From NCBI RefSeq assembly GCF_008831285.2, contig NC_045141.1, positions 21,262,848-21,326,847 on the forward strand: 64,000 nt of DNA. The letters are read 5' to 3'. This document shows positions 48,790 through 59,168 of the stretch, piece after piece. This DNA is from Nymphaea colorata. Lineage: Eukaryota; Streptophyta; Magnoliopsida; Nymphaeales; Nymphaeaceae. Both the position numbers and the translations under genes were made by a program. The notes under the pieces are model-generated. The model was not told the DNA's origin. It did no database searches and saw only the letters and a list, made by a program, of their open reading frames with translations. Numbering within the stretch: position 1 is the stretch's first letter; every line of letters starts with the position of its first letter.

Positions 48790-49480
48790 AAACTTTTTAT
48801 CTCCGCCGTCTACATCTTGCACCAGCATTTTGCAGAATCAGAGCTGGGCTCTCATGGATCCTCGGCAATTCAAATACTGCTGCGACGCATTTCATAAGCC
48901 TGGTAGCCGAGGGCAGGTAAGGTACTGCAGCCTTATGCTTGTCCTGTCGCCTTCCCATTTCAACCGGGGAAAAAAGAGAAGGAACAAATAAGAAAAAAAA
49001 AAAAAGAAAAAGATAAGGAACTCGGTCTTCAGTAGTCGACAATAAAGAGAGCTCCGCGACAAGTAGTAATGCCGCAGACAGGGAAAACCGTGTTCGCATT
49101 TTAAACAAGGGGAATTTCTGTCATTTTTACAAGCACATTAATTTTGGCCCATACCACTTTTGCCGTCATAAAAAGGGGGTTTTTGATTCAGCCATCAAAT
49201 GCATTTTGGTCATTTTCGGCTTAACAACATGCAACGTATCTAACCCGCTCCAGAGCTCTGCATCTGATTCCTCTACCTACCGATGGCGGGGAAGGAGATT
49301 TGAATATCAAAATTGAAAAATGGTACTAGCAGCAACTTGCGAATGACTACTCTGAGTAAGGGAACAGCATGGTAAGAAAAATATTAGATCATCAGTAACT
49401 CCATAGAATTTGGTGAAACAGAAAACTAGGGGACAATCGATTAAACAAACTTTGGAAGTGGGGGTGGGTTTACTATAAAC
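48790..49480. repeat. Dispersed upstream repeat, copy 2
   Basis: Homologous along its length to 16,780-17,470 upstream of GH31 copy 2, in the same plus-strand orientation. It has no coding frame and no recognised ends. It lies about 420 bp upstream of PLR-D. Confidence 0.6.
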
Positions 49481-49499
49481 TTGTGCAAATTTGTGCATT

Positions 49500-51062
49500 T
49501 AGAAACAGTGAACTTTAAGTTGCGAAAATGGTTCTCACGCTTCTCAACATTCCAGAAAAATGAAATGGTTGTCCACTTCTGTCAAACGGGACTAAAAGCT
49601 CGGTCGTGCGAGCCAAACGCTGACATAACTCTTCGTTTTAGTATTTGGCAGACCCAACAAAGAGTTTCAATATGAGAAGATATATATCAATTTGCGTGTG
49701 CTGCGCTGCAAACTGTAAGTCCCGGCCACAGATGTTAGGTTTTTTACAGGCCATTGATGCTTTGGTGTCCACAACCCTGCATAGGAAACAGCAACTGGTT
49801 ATGTATTCACCTGGAGTGACCATTTTGCAAGAATTTGCTCAGAACTGATCGTTTAAAATAGTTTCCAAATTAAGCTTTAGTGACGGCTTTTATCTAATAT
49901 TATTCTAGAATAACAATGTTCTATCTTAAGTTTGCAGGAATTTGATTACATAAAATAACTTAAGGTTCTAAATTAACTACGTTGTTCCATATTCTTTAAT
50001 TAAGATGGTTGTCATGAAGGTAATAGTAGCACTCTGATATGAACTGTTATGCTCGCATAATTTGACGTGAAACTTTGTTTAACTATTTCGCCAAATCCTA
50101 ATACCTGGAACAGGATGCTGATTAATGGTATCCAGAGGCTAGAATTTCGTGGAATGCTACATGGTAATCTTTGGCGATGACAGGGAGTGGCTGTAGGAGC
50201 AAGGGCGGCTGTGATTGTAACTCTGTAATTAACTTCTTCCTCTCTCTCTGCATGTCCTCAGCATATTCCATTTCTCTAATAATTTGCAATCTGGTCTTAC
50301 AAAGGATTCTGATTACTCTTTTCATACTTTTCTTCCTGGTCTGCTCAAGAAACCAAGTTGAGGTTGCAAACTAGAGGACATGATTGGCAGTGGAATCATT
50401 GCTGCTGAGAAAGATTTGCCAGATTCCTGAAGAAACTGCACAAGTCCTGGTAATAGAACAGGTTTACAACCTTATCAGGTGCATGAGTTTCTAGTACTAT
50501 GCTGCATGCAGTGGAAAATTCCTTCAGTGTTCATTTACCGGGTGCGACTGCATGGATCTTGTGCTCTATACCCATTTTTTGACAAATAAATGTTTGTTGT
50601 GCTTTCTTTTTTTCTTTTGTGGATTAATGTCTGGCCGGTACTCTTATTGTTAAAAGTGATAATATGAAGTATTAGGAACGGCTGAGATAATCATTCCTAT
50701 CAATGTTGTTAAGTGCATTGATGAAAAGAGATGCACCAAACCTATGAAGTGACATGTAGAGCCGATACACAATGATGCCTAAGCATTAAGACAAAAAAAT
50801 GTCAAGCATATAATATTTACAAAAGTAATGTCAAAAGTGAACAGTAACAATCAAAATAACGTAAATAAAACATAAAATATAACTCTTCATTGTACAAGCA
50901 TAGTGAAATTATAAGCATAAATATGCAATTCACAAGGGTGGACTTCCATATGCAAACGAAAGCAAGGTTAGGTATAAATTGCTCCCTAACTTATTTGGTT
51001 AAACAATGTTTTTCATTAATGGTTTCACCTGAGATATTGTAAAGTTAAAGAACAATAATACC
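49500..51062. other. Intergenic, nothing recognised
   Basis: No gene model could be supported. A minus-strand stretch at 50,122-50,325 encodes a charged helix-like peptide but has no family resemblance or exon partners that I can name. The rest is AT-rich. Confidence 0.4.
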
Positions 51063-51070
51063 TTTACACG

Positions 51071-51515
51071 TAGGGCTGCACAATGAGTCCAACCAGAGCT
51101 GATCTCGAACTCACTCATTTAAACTTGACTAGTTTATAAATGAGTCGAGCTCGAGTTCAAGCACATGCTCAAAATGTTAAACGGTTAAACGAGTCAAGTT
51201 CGAGTTGTAAGAACTCAATTCATTTAAATTCGACTCCACTCGGCTTGGCTCCTACATAATAAATGTTGAACTATAATGAGAAATAGTTAAATGAGTAGCA
51301 ACTACACGAGTTAATCGAGTTAAACGAGTTAATTAGTTAAAAAAAACAAGATTTACTTAACATAAACGAGTTAAAGGAGCCGAGTTCGACCTCATTGTCG
51401 TATTGTCAAGTCGAGTTCAAACTTGTTCTGTCGAGAGCTAGTTTTCTGAGTTGAGTCAAGCTAGTTTTCTGAGTTGAGTCAAGCTTGAACTTAACTCGGC
51501 TCATATGCAACCCTA
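51071..51515. mobile_element. hAT-type MITE with intact 8-bp target duplication
   Basis: A 445-bp non-coding element with short inverted ends: TAGGGCTGCA at left and TGCAACCCTA at right. It is flanked by perfect 8-bp repeats TTTACACG at 51,063-51,070 and 51,516-51,523. The interior is a degenerate run of GAGTCGAGCTCGAG- and AAACGAGTTAA-like motifs. A degraded relative lies at 45,271. The intact flanks suggest a fairly young insertion. Confidence 0.9.
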
Positions 51516-51523
51516 TTTACACG

Positions 51524-52340
51524 GTGTCATTAAGATCAGCAAATGTGATATGCTAAAGGCTATAACAGCTACATTTTGTGCAACTTTCAACATTTAAAAC
51601 CTTTCAGTCGTTTCAACAAACATCAAAAACTTTCTACATTTGCCCACAAGTCACTGACATTAATAACATGCACAACATTATGACATGATAATTGTATATC
51701 GTGCTTCACAATATTTATTTTAATTTCAATTAGTAAAAAAAAAGGCGATAACGACTTTTTTCTGAGAAAAAAAAATATGTGACCACCATGGCAACTCAAG
51801 TAGCCTGGAGTTGGTTAAAAAAGAAAAGCAGCCGGCTGTGCAAAGCTCACGTCGACGGTGGTTGAGCCATCTGAAGGGCGGTGGGCGGTTGGAATCGTTA
51901 CCGTGGAACAGTGAAAGGGAGAAATGGGAGCATGAGAGAAGTGGAGAATTAAAATCTAACGCGCCGTTCGGTGCAAACAACCAACATCGCCAAAAGAAAA
52001 AAGGAGACATTTTTGAAATTATTAAAAAAATATTCTTTTGAGTCTTTTTCATGTTTTTTTACTTCCATTTTTGTCTTTACAGAAAATTTCTTTTTCCCAT
52101 TAAACAGAGGTTAACTACACGAAATTCTCTTGCACACGTATATAACGAACCTGCTTTGTTAATAAAGACATTAGCAATAGTTTCTACTATTGCACAATAC
52201 CTAGAGTTAGCGACAGATTCGTTCATCGCCTAACAGATTAACACAATATGCATTGGCGACAAATTTGGCCGTTATTGTCTTTTAACATTGGCAGACGAAG
52301 GTAGCACGGTAATAAATAACTGTATGGCTGCAAAGCATAG
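51524..52340. other. Intergenic, nothing recognised
   Basis: AT-rich DNA without a supported gene. TTAGCGACAGATTCG near 52,206 and ATTGGCGACAAATTTGGCC near 52,252 look like the terminal motifs of some plant DNA transposons, but no element could be delimited. Confidence 0.35.
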
Positions 52341-52354
52341 CAACCTCAGAGAGC

Positions 52355-52470
52355 AAAAACTTCCACATCATAAAGTGGAGGGACCTTTGCAAACCAAAGA
52401 AGGAGGGTAGAGTGGCCATTCCCCACATCCACGAGATGAATCGAGCTAACACGGCTCTTCCAGCCCTCCA
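52355..52470 (+). mobile_element. LINE (non-LTR) reverse transcriptase fragment
   Basis: One frame reads FHIIKWRDLCKPKKEG followed by an IPHIHEMN-type segment. This matches the stretch after the reverse transcriptase core of plant L1-type LINEs, usually W-x-x-[IL]-C-x-P-K-x-x-G-G-L-G-I-R. Only about 35 residues remain. Usual Gly-Leu-Gly is replaced by Arg-Val-Ala. No other LINE part is nearby. Confidence 0.65.
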
Positions 52471-52663
52471 AGTGAGACAATTCTCAAGTCAATAAACTAA
52501 CAACTCCCACCTGAAATATCTTGAAAGCAGTTCAGTCCGGCTAAAGATCTTATATATCAAGCGATCAAGTGAGACAATTCTCAAGTCAATAAACTAACAA
52601 CTCCCACCTGAAATATCTTGAGAGCAGTTCAGTCCGACTAAAGATCTTATATATCAAGCGATC
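52470..52663. repeat. 97-bp direct tandem repeat, two units
   Basis: Units 52,470-52,566 and 52,567-52,663 start AAGTGAGACAATTCTC and end ATCAAGCGATC, with only a couple of differences. It directly follows the LINE fragment. Confidence 0.95.
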
Positions 52664-53859
52664 ATATACTTGGACACTTTCAGAGACATTCCCTTGGTGA
52701 AGGAGGGAAACCAAGCGATGGCTCCATATGGATCCACAGTGGCTGGTTTCCACAGGAACCCACTAAGTGAACAGGGGAATTAAGTAGAAAATGAGCAGTC
52801 TTGGAGATGAGAGATAACAAGAGATGGTGTTGAGAATGGGAGGAAGAAGTAGAAAATCGAAAGGATGAAGACTGAAGAAGAACAAGGAGCTCTATTGAGA
52901 GAGAAGATCGATTACAACTCGACTGGACTTCATCCATCATGCAGAAACCCCTATTTATCGGGTGCTTATTGTCGGTGGCTGTACAGAGAAGGTAGTTCTA
53001 GAACGATGGTGAATGAAGCTTTCAAGTAGTTTCTACGAAGGTTCTACATTAATGTCGGTGTGTGAAGCTTCTACGAAGTCATTGATGACTTCTCTATAAA
53101 AGTCCAGTTGCTCTGGTCATTTCTTCAACAGATGGGCAGCATGGACAATTGCTTCCATGGCCTTATTGATGAGGATTACCTTGAACTGCACTTGGTGGAA
53201 CAAGGCAGCCTGCCACTGAATTGGGATAAAGTCACAAGTAGCGGAACGTTGGTAATTAATGTCTATGATACTCAGTCTCAAACACCTTTGCAAGACAGAC
53301 AATGTGAAAGGGGGCTGCTGATCAGTGTACATCAGTCATTTTTTGTGAACAATAAAGTTTGGAAAGTTTGATTAACTTAATTTAAGGGGACAATCTTGTA
53401 ACTTACTCATTTAATCGTTCAGAAGCGGCTGCTTGTGAGTTGATTGACAAGTTAGGCGCCTAATTTTAATGTCATTCAAAAGTTGGGCAGCCATTAATTT
53501 GCCCATTTTGGGCGGTTATGTAGACTGTAAGAGATGAATTTGAAAAGGTTCCAAGATAAAAGAAATAGAATTTATATTTACAATTCATGCGTGATGCAGT
53601 TAAATATGAACTGAACAAAAAAAAATCACGGTATGTTTTTAATCGTAGTATAAAGAGTATCAGTGATATGACTGGTTTGAAGATTAACATGATTAACATA
53701 GAGATCAAGATCTCAGTACACCACAAGATCATAACAAAAGCAACATACAGCTTTAAGCAGTACTATGGATGGTACCCAAATTTTCCTTAGCCTTGTGATC
53801 AGATTGGTCGCATTCTTTCTTCTTCCATTCCATAGAGTACACAGGCACATACAGGTGCA
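52664..53859. other. Region downstream of PLR-E, with possible LTR scrap
   Basis: No gene is seen. On the minus strand about 52,690-52,960 looks like LTR leader DNA: a GATAAATAGGGG promoter-like motif followed by a pyrimidine-rich tract. No ends or paired copy were found, so it is not called an element. From about 53,800 the DNA is PLR 3' flank. Confidence 0.4.
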
Positions 53860-56367
53860 TCATAGATAGCGTTTTAGATAATCTTCAACCCTTGTATACA
53901 CAACTTCAGGGTACAACTTGGAGGCCTCTGCTCCATCCTCTCCGATTTCAAAGTTGGTAAGGCAACCTTCATAGAATATGTGGTAGAAATGATCCATTCC
54001 TGCCTGCACTATCTCGTCTGCAGCTGTGAGAGAGAGAGAGAGAGGGAGACGAAAATTGATGAATCCGATCTATAGGAACAAATAACAGGAACTTGTCTTT
54101 CATTGTCGCTTGCAAAGGAAACTATTAAAAGCAAACCAAGGAGAAAAGAGAGATGGGAGAGAGAGAGAAGATTCTTCAATCTAGAACAAATTGAAAGATT
54201 TTGAAATCTTATAAGGCTTATATGTGAGATTAATTATATTGATTAAGGTAGTCACGTGAAGAACAGAAATGGAGTTGATTTTGTACTGTGTTACCTTTCT
54301 TTGAAGCCAGGAACTCCTCTTCAGAGATGGAAATCTTCTCTAATTGTTTCCCTATGAGTTTCTCCCATTTCTTCACCAGTTCCATTTGAGACATGACGTT
54401 CTCTGGCGGCCGGATATAAAGTGTCTTGTTGAGAGTCCGGGGATCATCAACGGCCTTGATTGTGTATGTGCCGACGTCATCCTCGTCCACAAATACAGCT
54501 ACCCAATAGGTAGAGATAAAATGATTAATCAGTAAGTTAATTCTGATTTAACAAAAGAAAACGCTATTAGTCACAAAAATGGAGCTTGGCATTATCTAAA
54601 ACCAATCTTTCTTAGGATTCATGTATAGATATTTGCCAACTTCTGCCTATTTTCCCTTTCCTGATGAAGAAAAAGATCTCAAAGCAATTTAACAACTAAA
54701 AACATATGGAGAGCTGTATTGGCCAGCGTCGTATCAGCAGGGGCGGCGATCAGATACATAATAAATAGAACGATATGGGTTCATAGCTCCGGTATTCGGG
54801 GAAAATTTAGGAAAACGCAAACTGGACGATGGGATTGAAGACGAGCATAATGAATCTATGGTAGCCCATGTGGAAGATGAGTTCAGTATAGAGGCAATCG
54901 TGCCCTCGCTGTCGACGCTCTAGTGCGGTATAAACACAAAAAAGAACAATGAAAGAAGATTTACATTAACATATCCCTTCACGCCTCGCTTCGGTTTCAT
55001 AATCCCAGGACATTCTTTCCCTAGTAGAGAGCACTAGGAGGGGAAGTACTTCCTGCCCATCAAACAGGAACTTTTCCTGCGTATCCAGCAGTCCCTAATG
55101 AGCATCGCGATATGTTGGAGACAAGTCAACCGCTTGTTCCATCAGACCATCGTCAGAAAATTCTGGAGTATGGCAACAGCTTCTTCGATCAGATCATTGT
55201 CAGAAAATTGTGGAGTTCACGATCTTGGTCATGGCATTGAGAATCGGATGAACGCCCCAAGTACCAATGGTTTTGTTTGGCACGGCCGAGTTCGTGATTC
55301 TTTTGGTTTCAACATCCAATCACTCACCGGAAAAAAAGTGAGGGGGCAGGGGGAGTGGTGGGCGGGGGGAAATCTTACCTTTAACGCTGCCATCCCCATG
55401 CAAATGGACGCGATCCCTTGTTGGTATAAGGGGCCTGAGCTGGCACAGGGCTCCGACGAAGTATCCGGCAAAGCAGTTGGCAGAGACGTAGGTGTGGGGG
55501 ATACCGGCGTCCTCAATCGCCTTCCTCACGACCATCTTCTCATCAAAAGTGTTCCTACCAGGTGAAAGGGCATCTGCCATGCGAGCAGGATCGATTCCAA
55601 ACTCAGAAGGTACAAATCTCTGTAAATTAAAAGACAATTCATGTTCCAGTTTCCTTATTCTGATGGTACAGAATCCCACACTGATCTGCGACATCTATAA
55701 GTCCCAATTGAGCCTGAAGTTTGAATTTAGTTTGGGGAAAGCCATTTGCAGTGCTTTTCGAGGTAGTAGCAGGGTTTGGCTGATTTTAAAGAGGGCGGTA
55801 ACTTTCGAAGAACAACTGGGGGTTGATATCCATACCATTCATTTTGATAGAGACAAACACCAACAACGGGATCTGTAAAAGTGCCAGATGCTTCATGCTT
55901 CTATAAGTGCTTATATACTATTAACTGTTAAGTAAGCAAATTAGCAAACATGAGATGTTCGAAATAGACCATCTGCAGAAGAATTGGGTCACGGACGGTG
56001 GCATATATATATATATATATATACACACACACCTTACCTTAATGTTCCCGGCTTCTTTGATGGCATCAATGAGCTTTAGTTGCATCAAGATACTGTGGCC
56101 GCGGTGATGGACACCGGACATGGCACAGACGACTACATCGACGAGCTTCACGGCATCGACGAGGCTCCGGTGGTCGGAAAATGAAGCCTCCACAAGACGC
56201 GCCCCCTGCTGCTTGAAGTCCAGCAGAATTTGAATCTTCTCGATGTCTAGGCCAATCTCCCGCCTCTGGAGAACGTAGGTGGGGTGGCCGAGCGCCAAGC
56301 TTGCCTTCACCAACCTCCTCCCTATGTACCCGGAGCCACCCACGATCAGGACTCTGCTCTTCTCCAT
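53860..56367 (-). CDS. PLR: Pinoresinol-lariciresinol reductase, copy E
   Basis: Four exons on the minus strand: 56038-56367, 55379-55619, 54295-54498, 53860-54023, giving 312 aa. NADPH motif GGSGYIGRR. Exon 2 reads SPGRNTFDEKMVVRKAIEDAGIP, with catalytic Lys138 in the classical spacing, and NCFAGYF; both match characterised PLRs better than copies A-D. The KTLYIRPPENVMSQMELV segment and the NFEIGEDG end are also typical. Expected reaction: NADPH-dependent reduction of pinoresinol/lariciresinol in lignan synthesis. Intron 2 is long (880 bp) and intron 1 carries a (TA)n tract near 56,003-56,022. The start is the MEKSRVL codon shared with other copies; the frame stays open upstream but has no ATG there. 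TATA box about 104 bp upstream. Most likely the least changed member of the array. Confidence 0.9.
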
Positions 56368-56470
56368 TCTTTTTGCTTCTCCCCTTCCTCTAGCCAACCG
56401 GGCGACTTGATTTTAGGTGAGATGCAGCTGATGAAACGAAATGATGAATGGGGGCTACCCACCCAACTCC

Positions 56471-56477
56471 ATTTATA
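56471..56477 (-). promoter_or_regulatory. TATA box of PLR-E
   Basis: TATAAAT on the minus strand, about 104 bp before the ATG at 56,367, at a spacing like that in PLR-D. Confidence 0.6.
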
Positions 56478-56479
56478 GC

Positions 56480-59079
56480 GAAAACCAAAGTCCACGTACC
56501 AAACCCGGCTGCATTTGTTTCTACGGCCAAGCAAGGTTAAACTCCTGCATGTAGAGTCGTGTCACAGTTCAACAACTCTCTCTCTATATATATATATATG
56601 GAGCAGTTCAGGGAAGGTGATGAAATGCCAGTTAGACTTACTTTCCTGCTTGGGCGAAGCTGGTAGGCTTGATTGGTAGGTTTACTCGTTTTGTCCACTG
56701 TAGAGCTCACTTACCGATTACTGTGTAGGTGAAGTGGCTTAGTAAAGAAAAAGATTGGTACTGGCAGCGACGTGCAGACTAAGAGTATGAAAGCGGAGCT
56801 GCAATTTTTTCCAAAAATATTCGATTATCATGTTCAATGGAATTCGATGAAACAGAAAACTAGTTGATAGCAATTAACAAATTTTGGAAACAGGGGAGTA
56901 GTTTTGGAAATAACTTCTGTGTTTAGGAAAAAAGTAATAAAGATGTTTCCAGTTAAGGGCTTATATTTAAAAAATTTAAAAAAAGGTGTGCATGCTCCTC
57001 AACTACTTAAGGGTGGAAGGGTGGAGGGAAGGGAAGGCTGGGAGAGACTATCCTTCGTTAACGGTCAAAATTATATGAAACCCTAGTGTAGATGAGATGC
57101 AGAAGATTAGACGAGATTATGCGAATACCAAATCTAGTTTTATGATATAAGGTTCATTCCTTGCATAAAGACCCAGGCTAACATGAATCCTGCTAGGGCG
57201 CGGAGATATGTAGGGTTTTTGTGGGGATACGACCAGTGGCAGAGCTACACCAGTCTTTTAAAAATTCTTTATGGTTATCTTTAAACAGTAATATATATAT
57301 ATATATAACGTCGTGAATTAGCTACTTTAAAAATATTTGAGTTTTTTTTTTTACAAATTTCCAGTGTTTTCCCCAAATTTTAATTTTAAAAATATTTTTA
57401 TCTGATTTAGAACCGATTCAGTGGATCAGTCGGCTGATCTGGTTCCTCTTACCAGTTTTTATTGTTCGTTGTAATTTAACTACAGAAGGTATCAGCTATA
57501 CATGATAATTTAATGTCATTTACTTTCTGGATTAGTGCGCTTCTTTCTTTATGAGTCTGCCATGCTTCACTGAAATAATTTGCAGTTTGACGAAAGAAAG
57601 TTGGGAAAATGAAACAAAGGAGTTGTTGATAAATAGTTGGAGAAAAGGTTGGGAGGTTTGATAGTTCTACTCAACATGGTCTTCTTTGAACATATGTGCT
57701 TGTCACCTGTTTGGTAAATGAAACAGTTTGTAACTTTTTTATGAAACTGTTTGAAAAAATGGAGTAGATTCATAAAATATTTTATAAGCTGTTCCATAAA
57801 TCTGCCCTAACAATTTCATACTGTTCTATTTGCCAATGGACAACTAAAATATATGTTCCAAACTGCCATCTTCTTATTTCAAGAAACATGACGTGATTTT
57901 GTTTGCTTTGTAGCTTTTTAAGTATGTTTTGCGAGAACATGCGTCATTATAACGCAATACAGATGTCACCAACTGCAAACTCACCACCTCATCTCCACAG
58001 TTCTACTAAGTAAAATTCAGAACTGTATGACATCCATTTCATCCACCAAATTCATGGATCTCTAATGGTTGAAACATGCATGGATTATAAATTCTTGGGT
58101 AACTTTTGCTTCTCTCCAAAATTTTAATTTCCTTGTTGAAATGCATCAATACGAAAATTTCAAATGTGGGAAACTAAGGTCCTTTTTAGGTACAAGGCGT
58201 GTTCGAGAACATGAAGGAAAAATGTCTCAAACAAAACAACAGGAAAATGACTGGTTGAAGAATGAGTATGCATGAAGACTTCACAATTAATTCGATTCAC
58301 ATGGGCGTTATGTTCATGGGCCATATGATTAATTTGATTCATGTGGGCATTATGTTCATGGACCATATCAAGTGGAGTACTCCGCCAAGGGCAAAAGGAA
58401 ACGGGTTCTAGCATGGGCCATGCCCTGGAAACATAAACATTTGAATGTTTTTAACATGGGCATATGTGAAAATTCTCAAAAAATATTTGTTTGGCCGCTG
58501 TACAAAATTTAAAAATATTATTCGGCCATCTTTAAAAAAAAACAAAAATTCTGACTCCATCCCTATAGAGCACAAGTTGACACTATGGTGACTCTATTTC
58601 AAACCCCAAATGTAGTTTTGAACCCAACAAGTGAATTTAAATCGAATGCATCTATTGAGATTTGAGCCATGCCGTGCATTCTATTGGCAAACATGCTCAA
58701 ATATGGTTTGCTTTTACTGCTCATGAGTTAAAAGAAACAAGAATGCATTATGCAATATTAATGGGCAAGTGAATTGAATGGACTCGAATAAAAAGGCTCT
58801 GCGAACCCAACTAATATAGGATTTGGTTTGGCTTTTACTGGATCCAACTTGTGGAACATGGATTTTGGTTCCATGTAGATCGGAGCCGGTATTAAATCAG
58901 ATCCATTGACTTGGGCTTCGGTATTAAATCGGGTCCGACCCGTTGACATCCCCACAGAAACTCCGATATCCCATTTCACGTTGGTAACGGGTACATTCCG
59001 GGTCTGGATCACGAGCCCGTTGAATAGGGCGCGGAGCGAGGGAAGTTTGCTGTCTCCCGGTCGATGGGGTTTATCCGCC
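56480..59079. other. Intergenic between PLR-E and POT1
   Basis: Divergent upstream regions of PLR-E (minus) and POT1 (plus). About 56,740-56,920 is a partial copy of the dispersed upstream repeat. CAGTGGCAGAGCTAC at about 57,234 and a GACTCCATCCCT end near 58,553-58,564 resemble hAT-type MITE ends, but no single element could be delimited. 58,281-58,370 has a short imperfect repeat (TTATGTTCATGG twice). No gene is supported. Confidence 0.45.
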
Positions 59080-59086
59080 TATAAAA
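59080..59086 (+). promoter_or_regulatory. TATA box of POT1
   Basis: TATAAAA, 83 bp upstream of the ATG at 59,169, followed by a (CT)n leader run at 59,113-59,132. Confidence 0.65.
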
Positions 59087-59133
59087 CCTCAACAAATTTA
59101 AATCCTCTGAAACTCTCTCTCTCTCTCTCTCTG

Positions 59134-59141
59134 TAGGGTTT
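59134..59141 (+). promoter_or_regulatory. Telo-box in the POT1 5' leader
   Basis: TAGGGTTT, the complement of the plant telo-box AAACCCTA, lies directly after the CT run and 28 bp before the ATG. Telo-boxes are common near plant transcription starts of growth and translation genes. Confidence 0.6.
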
Positions 59142-59168
59142 GCAGGCCAGCAGCAAAAGGAGGGAAGC

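Noticed and set aside
50122-50325. Charged helix-like 67-residue frame on the minus strand
   Set aside because: No family, promoter, or exon partners could be recognised, so it is not annotated as a gene.
54839-55320. Open frames inside the long intron 2 of PLR-E
   Set aside because: No resemblance to any family; splice phases of the flanking exons fit a plain intron.
57230-58570. Possible hAT-type MITE ends in the PLR-E/POT1 interval
   Set aside because: The two ends are 1.3 kb apart, only loosely alike and lack a matching 8-bp duplication.
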